Positions 36,201 through 48,200 of a DNA stretch of 64,000 nt are shown here, piece by piece; positions within the stretch are counted from its first letter, which is position 1; every line of letters begins with the position of its first letter. The notes under the pieces were generated by a model. The model made no database searches, was not told the DNA's origin, and saw only the letters and a program-made list of their open reading frames with translations. Both the position numbers and the translations under genes were made by a program. The DNA is from Nymphaea colorata (Eukaryota; Streptophyta; Magnoliopsida; Nymphaeales; Nymphaeaceae), in assembly GCF_008831285.2 (NCBI RefSeq), contig NC_045145.1, positions 10,168,802 through 10,232,801 of the forward strand. The letters are read 5' to 3'.

Positions 36201-39200
36201 AACAGGTACACGAACGTACAACGGGAGTAGTCATCAATAAGAGTCATGAAATAATGAAAACCACGACAAGTGGGTACTCCCGAAGGACCCCAAACATCAG
36301 AGTGAACCAAAGCAAACGGATGAGTGGTTTTATTGAGAGAAATAGGGTACGAAGCCCTGACATGTTTAGCCAACTGGCAAACTTCACATGAGAAAGAATC
36401 AATAGAAACAGAAGTAAAAAGCCTTGGAAACAACTTCTTGATCAACTGAAAAGGGAGATGCCCAAGACGCTCGTGCCATCGCATAATGGTAGATCTGTCT
36501 TCCATGCCTGACAACCGTCCACTAGTGGCTGAGATCAAGGCAGACACAACTTGCACGGGCAGTCTGTAGAGTCCATCAATAACCGAACCAATCCCAATCT
36601 TCTTCCCCGTCAATAAGTCCTGCAGGGAACAATGATCAGCAGAAAAGATTAGATTACAATTGAGTTCTCTGGTAATACTGCTGACAGATAACAAGTTCAC
36701 AGGAATATTGGGAACATAGAGAGCATTATGAAGATGATATTTATTCAACAAGGACAAACTCCCTTTTCCAACCACAGAAATAGAAGACCCGTCAGCCATA
36801 GACACGCGTTGCTGCCCTGAGGACAATTGGTATTCTTGAAACAGCTTAGGATTCCCTGTCATATGATGCGTAGCCCCACTGTCAACAATCCAATCACCAA
36901 GTGAGGGATTTCCTTGATCGCTTGTGGCTACAAGAGCTTGAGCTAATTTAGCCCCTTCGGACGTGGAAGTCTCCTCTTGCGTAGTAGACAGCCGACTGAT
37001 ATAAGCTTGTAATTCCTTGATTTGATCGGAGGAAAGTTTTGATTTTTCAACAGTTGAGGAACTACCCTGACTAGAGTCAGGAACAGAAGAACCCTGCCGA
37101 CTAGAAGGAGGGCGACCACGAACAAGTCTCTTCTTAGGATGAATATCCCAACAAAAATCCACAGAATGCCCCAACTTGTTACAATGACTACAACGTCGAA
37201 CAGAACGCTGTCCACTCCCAGAGGCACGGCTAGCAAACGCTGAGGGGGAACTCCCATGGATGGAGTCAATATGCATAACTTGACGACGTTGTTCCTCAGA
37301 TTCCACCCGGGCATACACCTCCTCAATCCCGGGAATCTCGTCACAATTGAGAATTTGGCTCCTAATGGATTCAAATTCATCGCGTAAGCCTCCAAGGAAA
37401 ATAAAAGTCCAGTCCATCCATTCTTTGTCCCAGTACAGGGCATGATCAGAACCACAATGTCAATCATCATTCACATGGTAGTCTAGTTCCTCCCATTTAG
37501 TCTTCAGGGCTGCAAAGAAAGAAGCTACAGACAAGTCACCCTGTTTAAGAGAGTAGATGCTACGTTTGATTTGGTACGCACGCAATACTCTCTTCTTACG
37601 GCCATACATCCGCGCAAGCACAGTCCACATGTCGTATGCAGTCGATTTACGCAAGATCAGAGGTTGAATATCTGCGGAAACAGAACTGATGATCCATACT
37701 TTCACCTGACTATCTTCCAACGCCCAAGTCGCCCATCGCGGATCCGTTTTTGAAGGTGCAGGTTTCTCCCAAGTAATATAGGGCAGGCGACCACGACTGG
37801 TTATTCCGATTTCTAGGGCAGCAGACCAAGAGAGATAGTTGTCCTTGTTCAGCCGGATGGAGGTGACTTGAACAGGCAAGTTCTCCCTCTTGGTATTGCT
37901 GCCCGTATCTAGGGCATCATCAATCTTGGGAGTCATCGCTTCGGCCATCACAATCACCAAAGAGAGGCAATACCCAGCACCAGAGACGACAGACAAGAGG
38001 TAGCGGAGGCGGAAGAGTTACTGGCGGTGATAGCAGTGACGGCGGCGACGGCGACGACGCAGGAAAGGCGACGGCAGCAGCAATGACGGCAGCGACGGCG
38101 ACGATGACGCCAGCGACGACGACGATGACGCCAGCGACGCAGGAAAGGCGACGGCGCTGAAAAGAACGCCGGCGACGGTGCTGGAACTGGCGGCCACGCT
38201 GGAACTAGCGGCGGCGGCGGGAGACGAGCAGCGGCAGAAACGATGGAAACGCACGATCACAGAGCAAAACCCACACACGGTAGCTCTGATACCATGTAGA
38301 AATATGCAACGGAAGAGAGGAAAAGAGAAGAAACACACGATATACGTGGAAAACCTCAACAAGAGGTGAAAAACCACGGAGAAACTCTAACTTAGGGGCA
38401 AAACTACAACCCTAGGAGAGAAAATTATATTCCACTAAATCAACAACACAACACTAAGTGGGATTATAAGGGGGAAACCCGCCTAGGGTACCGAGCCACT
38501 CTCGGTTCCCGTGCCCATGGGACCGGGTCCATATCCAGACCCGCTTCCCTTACACAAGATATTCTAACACCATACAACCTCAAAGCAATGACACATATGT
38601 TTCACAAACAGCCTGATGCTTCAAGCATGACAGGCAAATACAAGACACCATTGTCACAACATCTCAGCATTTTACCCAATGTTGTAAAAAGCGTATCGTA
38701 AGTCGTATCGGTCTGGCTTTAAGATACGCTGTATTGTAAAATATCGTAACGTATCGTAACCGTATCGTAATTTTTTTTTAAATAATCAGAAAAATATAAT
38801 AAATTCTCAAAAAATAATAAAAAAATCAATCGTAACCGTATCGTACGTATTGTAACCATATTGTACGTGTCGTAACTGTATCGTAGTCGTATCGTAGTTG
38901 TATCGTACAATACAAGTGCTGTATCGTATCACATTTTTAAAACGCGACGATACGTATCGTACGATACATACAACATTGGGATTAGGTATGTTTTTGCACA
39001 ACAATGTCCAACACTAATAAATTTTACCAGTGAGGTTTTTCCCAATTTCCTTTTGTTTCTCATACGAAAATCCCATAAATTCAAAAATTTAAAAAAATAT
39101 ATACACTTAAGAAACCAGAAAAGAATAATGAAATTATGAGTTTTTACTAATTTTCTTACAAAAAGAATTTGAAAACACCCATAACTGCGTTATAGTGAAA

Positions 39201-42200
39201 AGCCCTAGGTGTGCATAGGCAGTGGACCTTTGAAACATGATCAGGTGTGGCCTTTGAAACATGACTAGGTGTGGCCTGGCAGCGCATAGACAGAACCAAG
39301 GGCAAGGAAAAACAGTAAAAGAAAGAAATGAAGAAGAAAAAAACAGAGAAAGAGGAAAATAGAGAAGAAGAATAAGAAGAAGAAGAAAGAAAAGAGAAAG
39401 TAGAAAGAGAAAAATTTGTCTTAAAAAAAATCTTCATTTCTTATATTTTTTCTCCTTTTTATATGCATGTACAGTCATGTTATAACAAGGCATCCAATAT
39501 GAAGGAACTCCAACGTTTACATAATTCAACAAGATTTCCTTGTCTAAAAAAGCTATCATACAAGGCGCACTCAAGGGCCCTTCACACAAAAAAAAATTCA
39601 AACAGAGAATGAGAAGAAAACAAATCTTTCACTAAAATGGCTTCACAAGCCATACAATTACGAGAGAGCTATGTCACATAGGTACGGGTACGGGTGCCGG
39701 TGCGGGTACGGACCATTTTTAAAAAACTTGGGTGCGGAGGTACAGCCGTACACACACATGCACATACATATATAGAAGTTAAAATGAAGAAAAAAGAGGG
39801 AAGTGGGACATTAAAATGAGGGTTTCGAAAATTTTAACGTTAAAATGGTTTAAGTTAAAATGTAAAAATCATTAACATTAAAATTGGACAAATTTGAACT
39901 CAGTCAACATTGACCAAATCTGAAAAAGGTCAAAAATGACCTTGCGTGCGTTGACCGCACCCGGTACGGTCAACACAGTACCCTGTCGTACCCAGGCCCA
40001 TACCCGTACCCGTGTCGTACATGTACCGTACGGTGACAGAGCGAGAGAGTAACTAAGTAAAACAAATGGGAAGGAGAATTGTTCCAAAATCTTTGGGCCA
40101 AGGTTGCTTTAACACTGGTCTATCTTTCTATAGAATGGCCTCAAAACTATCAAATAAAATTCCTTTTGCTGAACTCTTCAATTATGTACTGAGTTGACCA
40201 AAGCTAGAAGCCTAGACGTTTTAGGTGTAAATACTATGTTTAAAATGAAAAATGAGATAAGTTGCCCTCGAATGTTTCAGGAACTTTTGTTGAACAGTTA
40301 GAAACCCAAAAGGGACACAAGTATGATGATGTTAAAAATTACAAGTCATGTATGTTGCAAAAATATTTTTTTTCTGGACAAAGCAAGTGGATTTGGAAGA
40401 TGCAAAGCTTAAAATGAATTCAGTAACTATATTTTCCTATTTTAATTACTTCCTAGCTATGACAATAGTAATTGTAATGATGTTGAAGTTGATAATCCTG
40501 ATGAAGTTAACAAAAATGTAGAAATGAATATTGAGGGCAGAACACCGTTGAACCAATTGTTTGTAGTCTAATGTCAAAGGCTCACAGGCTTGTGCCTAAT
40601 GCTAGCTGGTTTTAAACAACCTAACGTTTGAAAATGCCTAGAACATGCCCTAAGACACCTAGACGCACAACAGCCTAGGCTTCTTTCATTGACAAATTTG
40701 TACTTCACTTCTTTCTTATTATTTTTCTTTTTCTTCTTTTGAAACAATATTTTTTCATTAATTTTTGTACATTTTTGTTGTTGCATGTAGTTTTGCATTA
40801 TAAGTACATGCGGGTATGTGCATTTGCACTTGTAGGTACCATTACAATTCATATACTACTTTACTTTGATCATTTATGTTATTTTAAGTTTCTAGCTCTC
40901 ACACATATATGTATGTATCGTCAACTTAGTACTTTTTCTTGTTTACTAGAATTATATGAGAAAACAAGTTCACAGCAAGAAACGTTAATATGAACTATGA
41001 TTATATTGAAGATTTATGTTCCCCTTTTTAAGTAGGTTAGAAATTCTAGTTTTCTTTTAGCATTACAATTTTAGAAACTAGAATTAGAGATTTAGTAGTT
41101 AGCATTTAGGAAATGGTAAAGCTTTTGCAAATCCATAACTTTGAAAAGCATTTATATTTGTTTGTAAGCTTTTTTTGAGCTATATAACATGTATATTTAG
41201 TTGTTCAACTTCATTAAATTTCATCTTTTAAGCTTTTTATTATGTTTATTATCATGTTATGTGTGTTGTACTTGTTTTATTATTATAAGTTGATAGTTAT
41301 AAGTTTCCCATTGAGAAACACTTCAGTTCCATCATTAATTTTAACAATTAATATTTGCATTTCATTGGCTTTCACTTGAGTATGGCTCAATTAATGTGCA
41401 AGTCCTGCCGAAACTCTACGTTCATCTAAGTGCGTAGGCTATCTCCTATGAAACACGGATGTGGCTGGCAGACTAGCGTGTCCATGTCGACTCGGCCCGA
41501 CACGGCATGGACACACTAGCTCACCGCGTCTGTTCGTTCGCTGGACACGGTCAACGCTGACCGCGTAGGTTACTCGCCCTTGACTTTGTTGCTTTCCCCT
41601 CCGCCTTGCCCCCTTCTCCTCCTTCCTCCAGTTTCCCACCTTGTCCCCTTTGCTCCTGTTCAGCCCCAGCTACCTTCCCTCCCTTTCGCCGCAGCTTCCT
41701 TCACTGGACACAGAGCATCGTCCTCACCTGCAGCATCACCAGACATAGATCCTTGTCAGCATCATGTAACGCTCCTGTTCCAAATGTCATTCCTACCTTC
41801 TGCCCCTGCTTTACTCCTTACACTGTTCCATTCAACCGACTGCGTTGTGCTCCATCCCAACGACAGGTGTTGCAGCTTCTTCCTGTTAGCGTATGGGGAT
41901 CGGGTCTGAACAGACCCGATCCATTCTCCTTATATCCACACGCCTAAAGCTACTAGGCGGTGGCTCTCTTGTAATTTTTTATCCTTTTATGTACAAATCT
42001 GTTGTACCCTATTAGGGTTATTCTTTAATTAAAGATTAAGGAACGCAGGGCTAAGTTAAGCCGGCTGCTCCCTTTCCTCCATCGTCTTCTTTCATCCTCT
42101 CTTCTCAACATATCTGTTTTGCATACGGAGAGACGAGTACTTTGTGAAGATTCTTACATGGTATCAGAGCCAGGTTGCATCGTCCTCCGGTGAGTGATTT

Positions 42201-45200
42201 CAGTTTGATGTGATTAGCCCTAATCTGCCCTAAATTCTTTCTTTTCTGGCGTGATCATCCCTCTTTTCAGTTTCTGCCCTAAATCTTGCGTGATTTGCCC
42301 TAATTGATTTGCCCTAATCGTTGTGCCCTAATCTTCTCATCGTTTTGCCCTAATTTCTGTCGTTGCCCTAAATCAATTATGGATCAGCCGACCCCCTCTC
42401 TTCTATCTTCCAGCTTTCTCTCCCAACTTATTTCACAAAAGCTGAATCATAGTAACTATTTGACTTGGAAACGTCAAATAGTCCCTTTTATTAAAAGTCA
42501 TAGACTCTACGGGCATATCGATGGGACCACTCCAGCACCTCCTATGTATATTGACCGTGAAGTGAAGAAAACCGTAGTGGGAGATCAAGCTGCTGGGGCT
42601 GCGGCTATGAGTGAAATCAGATTTGAATATGAAACCATTACTGAAAATAATCCTGAGTATGAAGCTTGGCTGGCTCACGACCAGTCTCTTGTTGCCTATA
42701 TTACTTCTACTTTGTCAGAGGAAGTATTAGGAGGTATTGATGATGATTTAACAGCCCTAGAGTTGTGGTCTACCCTTGCCACCACGTATTCTCAAGTATC
42801 CGAAGCACGTTTTCTGCAGTTAAGAAGGCAATTTCAGGACATCAAGCGTGGGATGCGTACTGTTTTGGAATATTTGAATGAAATTAAAAGTGTAAGTGAT
42901 CAACTTGCTGCCATTGGACATCCCGTCAGCGACAAGGACAAAGTGCAACAAGCCTTGAGTGGACTGGGAACAGATTTTGATATTTTTTGCACAGCCTTGG
43001 AAGTCCTACCTATTCTTCCATCTTTCGAAGATCTCAAGGCTAAGTTATTCCAACACGAAGCTAGTCGTGTTCAGCGACAGAATTTGATTCCTTCCAACAG
43101 TCACAATGTATTGATCACAGGGACACATGCATTGCAAGGGAATCGCACTCGTACTTGGATTCCTCAGGCAGGAATGGGAAGAGGGATTCTCCCAACACCA
43201 CAGGGCATGAATACTACATCTGCCACATCTAGAAGGGTTCCGACTTGTTTCTATTGCAACAAGAGGGGGCATGTAAAGTCAGAATGTTGGCACAACCCAC
43301 AGAACAAAAATAATCAGATTAGACGTGAGAACAAGGCAGCAGCAGGGTCAGCTTCATCATCATCTGGATCTAATGTTTCAGCAGACGTACAACAACTCCT
43401 CATGACAGCCCTGTCTAAGCTTCATTTGAAACAAAACGAGCAAGGAGAATGGTATGTGGACTCTGGAGCAGCAGCCCATGTTACTGGTGACGCAGGTAAT
43501 CTCTCTAGTGCTCTCCCTTATTTAGATAAAGGCTCAGTTGTCACGGGAGATGGTTCCCATCACACAATATCACACATTGGAAATGTACAAATTTCTATGG
43601 GCTCTTCTTCGATTCCATTAAAGAATGTTCTTGTTGTTCCAAGTGTCCAGAAAAATATTATTTCAGTGTCCAAGCTTATTGATGATACTCAATCCTCTGT
43701 TGAATTCACACCCTCTTCTGTTTATGTCAAGGATGCTCGAACCAAGAAGACATTCGCTGAGGGCACTCGCAAAGGAGATATGTATGTCCTTGAAGGAGCT
43801 CCACAGATGTCAAAATCTCACCCTTCCGATTCATGTTCTCCAAGTCATAGTGAAGTCAATGTCACAGAGTATAATAAACCATCCATTTGGCATGGTCGGT
43901 TAGCTCATTGTAGTCAATCTTTTGTTCGAAGTCTTGTTGCAGACGGGCTCTTAGCTAAGTCCAGTCTGAGTTCTGTCAGTGAGTCCAGCATGTGCTCGAG
44001 TTGTCATATCTGTAAGAGCCATGCCCTTCCTTTTCAATTAATAAATAAAAGAGCTCCAAAGGTTTTTGACACCATATATTCTGATGTTTGGGGGCCTGCT
44101 CCAGTTCCTTCTTCTTCTGGGAGTAGATACTATGTCATTTTTGTTGACTCATATTCCCGATATACTTGGATCCATTTCATGAAACACAAATCAGAAGTTT
44201 TTCGCCTATTCACTCAATTTCATGCCTTAGTTCAAAATAAATATTCCAGTAATATTGTGCATTTTCAATGTGATGGTGGTGGTGAATTTATTTCTAATGA
44301 ATTTACTGAGTACTTACTAGATAATGGGATCACTAGACAAATTTCATGTCCGCATACACCTCAGCAAAACGGAATTGCTGAAAGGAAACATAGGCATATT
44401 GTTGAAAGTGCACTTAGCATGATGCATGAAACAGACTTACCTATGACATTGTGGACCGAGGCTTTCCATACGGCTGTACATGTTATAAATCGATTGCCAT
44501 TGGCTTTGCTTGATGGAAAATCACCATTTTTTCTTTTACACCAAGAGCAGCCACGTTATGAGGAGTTGCGCGTTTTTGGATGTGTGTGCTATGTGCATGT
44601 TGATGTTTCCTTGCGAAACAAATTTCAAGATCGTGCTGTTTTATGTAGATTTATAGGGTATGCAGAAAATTACAAGGGTTATAGGTGTTACAATCCTAAA
44701 ACTGGACGTGTACATATTTCACGGCATGTTGTATTTGATGAGAACAGGTTACAGGATCCCAAGGCTACTTCTGTGACACTCAAGGACAAAAATGAAGTTT
44801 ATGATACTTGGCTTCATGCTGAAATCTTAAGACAAGGGGCAGCAATGTTGACTGAGCACAATGAGCAAGTTGTTAATGAGCCCGAGACATCTGTAAGTAG
44901 TTCCTTGAGCAGCACTACTTCCTTGGACAGCATGCCTTCATCTTCTCAGCCCAGTGAGCCACCTATGCATAATCGGTTCTCAGGCCTGGTGTATTCTAGG
45001 CGATCAGTTCCTACTGCAGTTCCACGCCAATCACAACGCGTGCGACATCCTATTGATAGATGGGTGAGCTATAACAGTTTTTCTTTGGATTTTCAGCTGT
45101 TTATGACAGAAGTCAGCAAAAAGGTGGAACCAACATCTTATCACAATGCGAGTAAGGAAAAATGTTGGGTTGAAGCTATGAATGAGGAAATGGCAGCCTT

Positions 45201-48200
45201 GCATGAATGTCAGACTTGGCAGATTGTCCCTCGTCCAGCTGATAAGAATGTTGTGGGATCCAAATGGGTTTATAAACTGAAATATAAACCAGATGGTAGC
45301 ATTGATCGGTATAAAGCACGACTTGTGGCGCGCGGTTTCACTCAGCAATATGGGGAAGATTATGATGAGACATTCAGTCCAGTCATCAAGATGGGAACAA
45401 TCCGTGTCATTATTTCTCTTGCAGTCTCGTATGGATGGCCTCTCTATCAGTTAGATGTCAAAAATGCTTTTCTTCATGGAATTCTTAAGGAAGAGGTATA
45501 CATGGAGCAACCTCCCGGCTACACTACTCATGATTCTCAAAAATGGGTTTGCAAATTACACAAGTCTCTATATGGGTTGAAGCAAGCTTCTAGGTCATGG
45601 TTTGATCGTTTTTCTCATCACATACAACAAATTGGTTTTCTCCGAAGCTCTCTCGATCACTCTTTGTTTATCTATCGCACTGGAGAAGCTACCACCTGGT
45701 TACTTATCTATGTTGATGATATTGTTATAACTGGGAATTCTTCTTCACATATATCTTATGTTAAAGGTATGTTGAAGCAAGAGTTCAAGATGAAGGATCT
45801 GGGAGAATTACGATATTTTTTGGGTGTCGAACTTGACAGGACAAATGATAGTTTGACTCTTACACAGCACAAGTATACCCTTGATGTTTTGGATAGGGCA
45901 GGTATGACTAATTGCAAACCCATCACTACCCCCAGTGTTCTGAATACTAAATTGACTGCATCTGATGGAACTGCTGCATATTCCAATCCCACATTCTATC
46001 GCAGCATTGTTGGTATGTTACAATACCTTACCTTTACTCGCCCAGACATAGTATATGCTGTAAATCAGATTTCTCAGTTCATGCATGCACCCACTGAAGG
46101 ACATATGGATGCTGCTAAGCGGATCCTACGGTATCTCAAAGCTACTCTTGGAGATGGACTAGTCTACACCAAATGTTCCAATGTTTCTCTTGGACATAGC
46201 ATATATACATATACTGATGCCGACTGGGCAGGCGATCCCGATGACCGACGATCAGTTTCAGGTTTCTGTCTCTTTCTTGATTCTAATCTCATTTGTTGGA
46301 GCAGTAAGAAGCAGCGTGCTGTTGCACGATCTAGCACTGAGGCAGAATATAGAGCAATGGCTGCAGGGACGGCTGAAGCGTCATGGTTACGTCATTTACT
46401 TGGAGAGCTCAATCTTCCTATTGTTCGGTCATCATTACTATGTGACAATCAAAGTGCGATAAAAATTGCTTTCAATCCCATTTTGCATAATCGCACCAAA
46501 CATATAGAGATTGATCAACATTTCATTCGACAGAAGGTTGAAGAAGCCGAGATCTTGCCTACTTATATATCTACCAATGAACAGATAGCTGATCTTTTTA
46601 CCAAAGGTCTCACAGGGCAGCATTTTTGGGATTTGAAGAACAAGTTGTGCATGATCAAATCTCATGCACAACTTGAGGGGAGCTGTTAGCGTATGGGGAT
46701 CGGGTCTGAACAGACCCGATCCATTCTCCTTATATCCACACGCCTAAAGCTACTAGGCGGTGGCTCTCTTGTAATTTTTTATCCTTTTATGTACAAATCT
46801 GTTGTACCCTATTAGGGTTATTCTTTAATTAAAGATTAAGGAACGCAGGGCTAAGTTAAGCCGGCTGCTCCCTTTCCTCCATCGTCTTCTTTCATCCTCT
46901 CTTCTCAACATATCTGTTTTGCATACGGAGAGACGAGTACTTTGTGAAGATTCTTACACTTCCAGCGTCCAGTAAAACCCCAAACTCCTTACTGCCTTCG
47001 CGCCGATCCTACTCCTTACGCTCCACTGTTCCATTCAGCCCAGCTGTTACATCCTCCGGCAATAGGTGTTGCAGCTTCTTCGAAAGGCAGGTAACCCACG
47101 GCTCCTACTCTTCACTACTGTCCACCCACCAGACTTGTTCATATTCATGTTTCCTATTCATTTCTCACCTTTTAGATATAATGGCTGACAAGGGAAAGGC
47201 AATTTCAAGTGCTTCTATGTTAATAAGTTCTACCAGTAGTGTCAATCTTGATTCAAGTGAAACAATAGATCAGGCTCAACCACTTTGGAAACTTATATCA
47301 AAAGGAGAAAAAACTCCCGATGGTGGAAGCAACACAGGATTCAAACGTAAGCTCTGCAATGGCTGATTCACTGGTTCATATACACGTGTTAAAGCACACT
47401 TCTTACACATTTGTGCCCAAGGAGTCAGATCAAGCCCAAAAGGTGATGAAGCTACATTGAGAGAATTGAAAAAAGAACAGGAGGCAGCTGAATTGAAGAA
47501 AAATTTAGGTAAATCAAATGAACTTTTTGTTCCTTTGACTATTGAACAAAGTGTTGATATGTGGAAGAAAAGAAAATTGGGTTTGGAAGGCAACAAAACA
47601 ACAGAAGAATCACTCAGAAATATGAGTAGAGCAGAAATGGATAAAAAAAATAGCTAGATTCTTTTATGCAAGTTCACTTCCATTTACTTTAGCCAGAAGT
47701 CCTTGTTAGAAAGATATAGTTACATCGTTGGCTAATTGCAATCTAGCTGGTTATGTGCCTCCAAGATCAAACAAATTGAGAACATTACTTCTAGCAGAAG
47801 AGAAAGCAACGGTTGAGAACTTATTAGAAATGAGAAAATTTGCATGGAATGAACATGGCAATGTTATCACTGCCGTATCGTATCGTGTATCGGTCGGGCC
47901 GACCTATACACCGTATGTAAATGTATCGTAACATATCATAAAATTAATTTTTTAATTTGTAAAAAATATTAAAAAATAAAAAAAAATCTAAAATATAAAA
48001 AAAAAATCCGAAAAAACTATTAAAAATCAGAAAAATTCAAGAAAAATGTATTTGAAGGAACATTCATCATTCATGTATATGAATTATGAAGTATGAACTA
48101 TGAAGTATGAAGTATGCATATGAACAACACATTCCAAAATAAGAAATCAAACATTCAAAAATCAAAATAACATACTAAGCAGCCTAAGAGTATTCAATTA

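Larger units (their letters stand above)
33347..38569 (-). mobile_element. Full-length copia, inactive, TSD CCATA
   Basis: Complete structure: LTRs at 33347-33623 and 38295-38569, a perfect 5-bp TSD CCATA on both sides (33342-33346, 38570-38574), PBS next to the 5' LTR (38283-38294) and a polypurine tract beside the 3' LTR (CTTGAGGGGGAG on the minus strand). Coding order gag, protease, integrase, RT, RNase H is complete, but stops at 37460 (TGA), 35072 (TAG) and 34191 (TGA) and a frameshift near 34.29 kb kill it. LTRs differ at about 8 positions plus one 2-bp indel (about 97% identity by eye). It is in the same direction as APC2. Confidence 0.96.
41884..46958 (+). mobile_element. Intact copia, identical LTRs, TSD CTTCC
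   Basis: 5075 bp. LTRs 41884-42158 and 46684-46958 (275 bp each) show no difference by eye. A perfect 5-bp TSD CTTCC flanks the element (41879-41883, 46959-46963). PBS at 42159-42171, polypurine tract at 46675-46683, and one uninterrupted polyprotein frame. All features needed for autonomous retrotransposition are present, so insertion is very recent. It sits inside a fossil hAT in APC2 intron B, antisense to APC2. Confidence 0.97.

Noticed and set aside
38669-38986. 8-bp TSD around the small GTATCG MITE
   Set aside because: ATTTTACC on the left and GGATTAGG on the right do not match; shifting the ends did not give a convincing duplication.
39156-39437. Minus-strand 93-codon frame rich in Ser/Phe
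   Set aside because: It is the translation of a GA-rich low-complexity tract (39300-39420).
41580-41947. Two overlapping plus-strand frames of about 110 codons rich in Pro/Ser/Leu
   Set aside because: They run through C-rich fossil hAT subterminal sequence straight into the copia LTR, so the C-termini are encoded by the transposon.
42159-42171. tRNA gene at TGGTATCAGAGCC sites
   Set aside because: These 12-13 base matches are retrotransposon primer-binding sites; no cloverleaf surrounds them here or at 25.87, 38.28 or 55.83 kb.
42304-42378. Upstream ATG as the copia polyprotein start
   Set aside because: The 25 extra residues are translated from the GCCCTAA leader repeats; related copia gag proteins start near a short polar N-terminus like MDQPTPSLLS.
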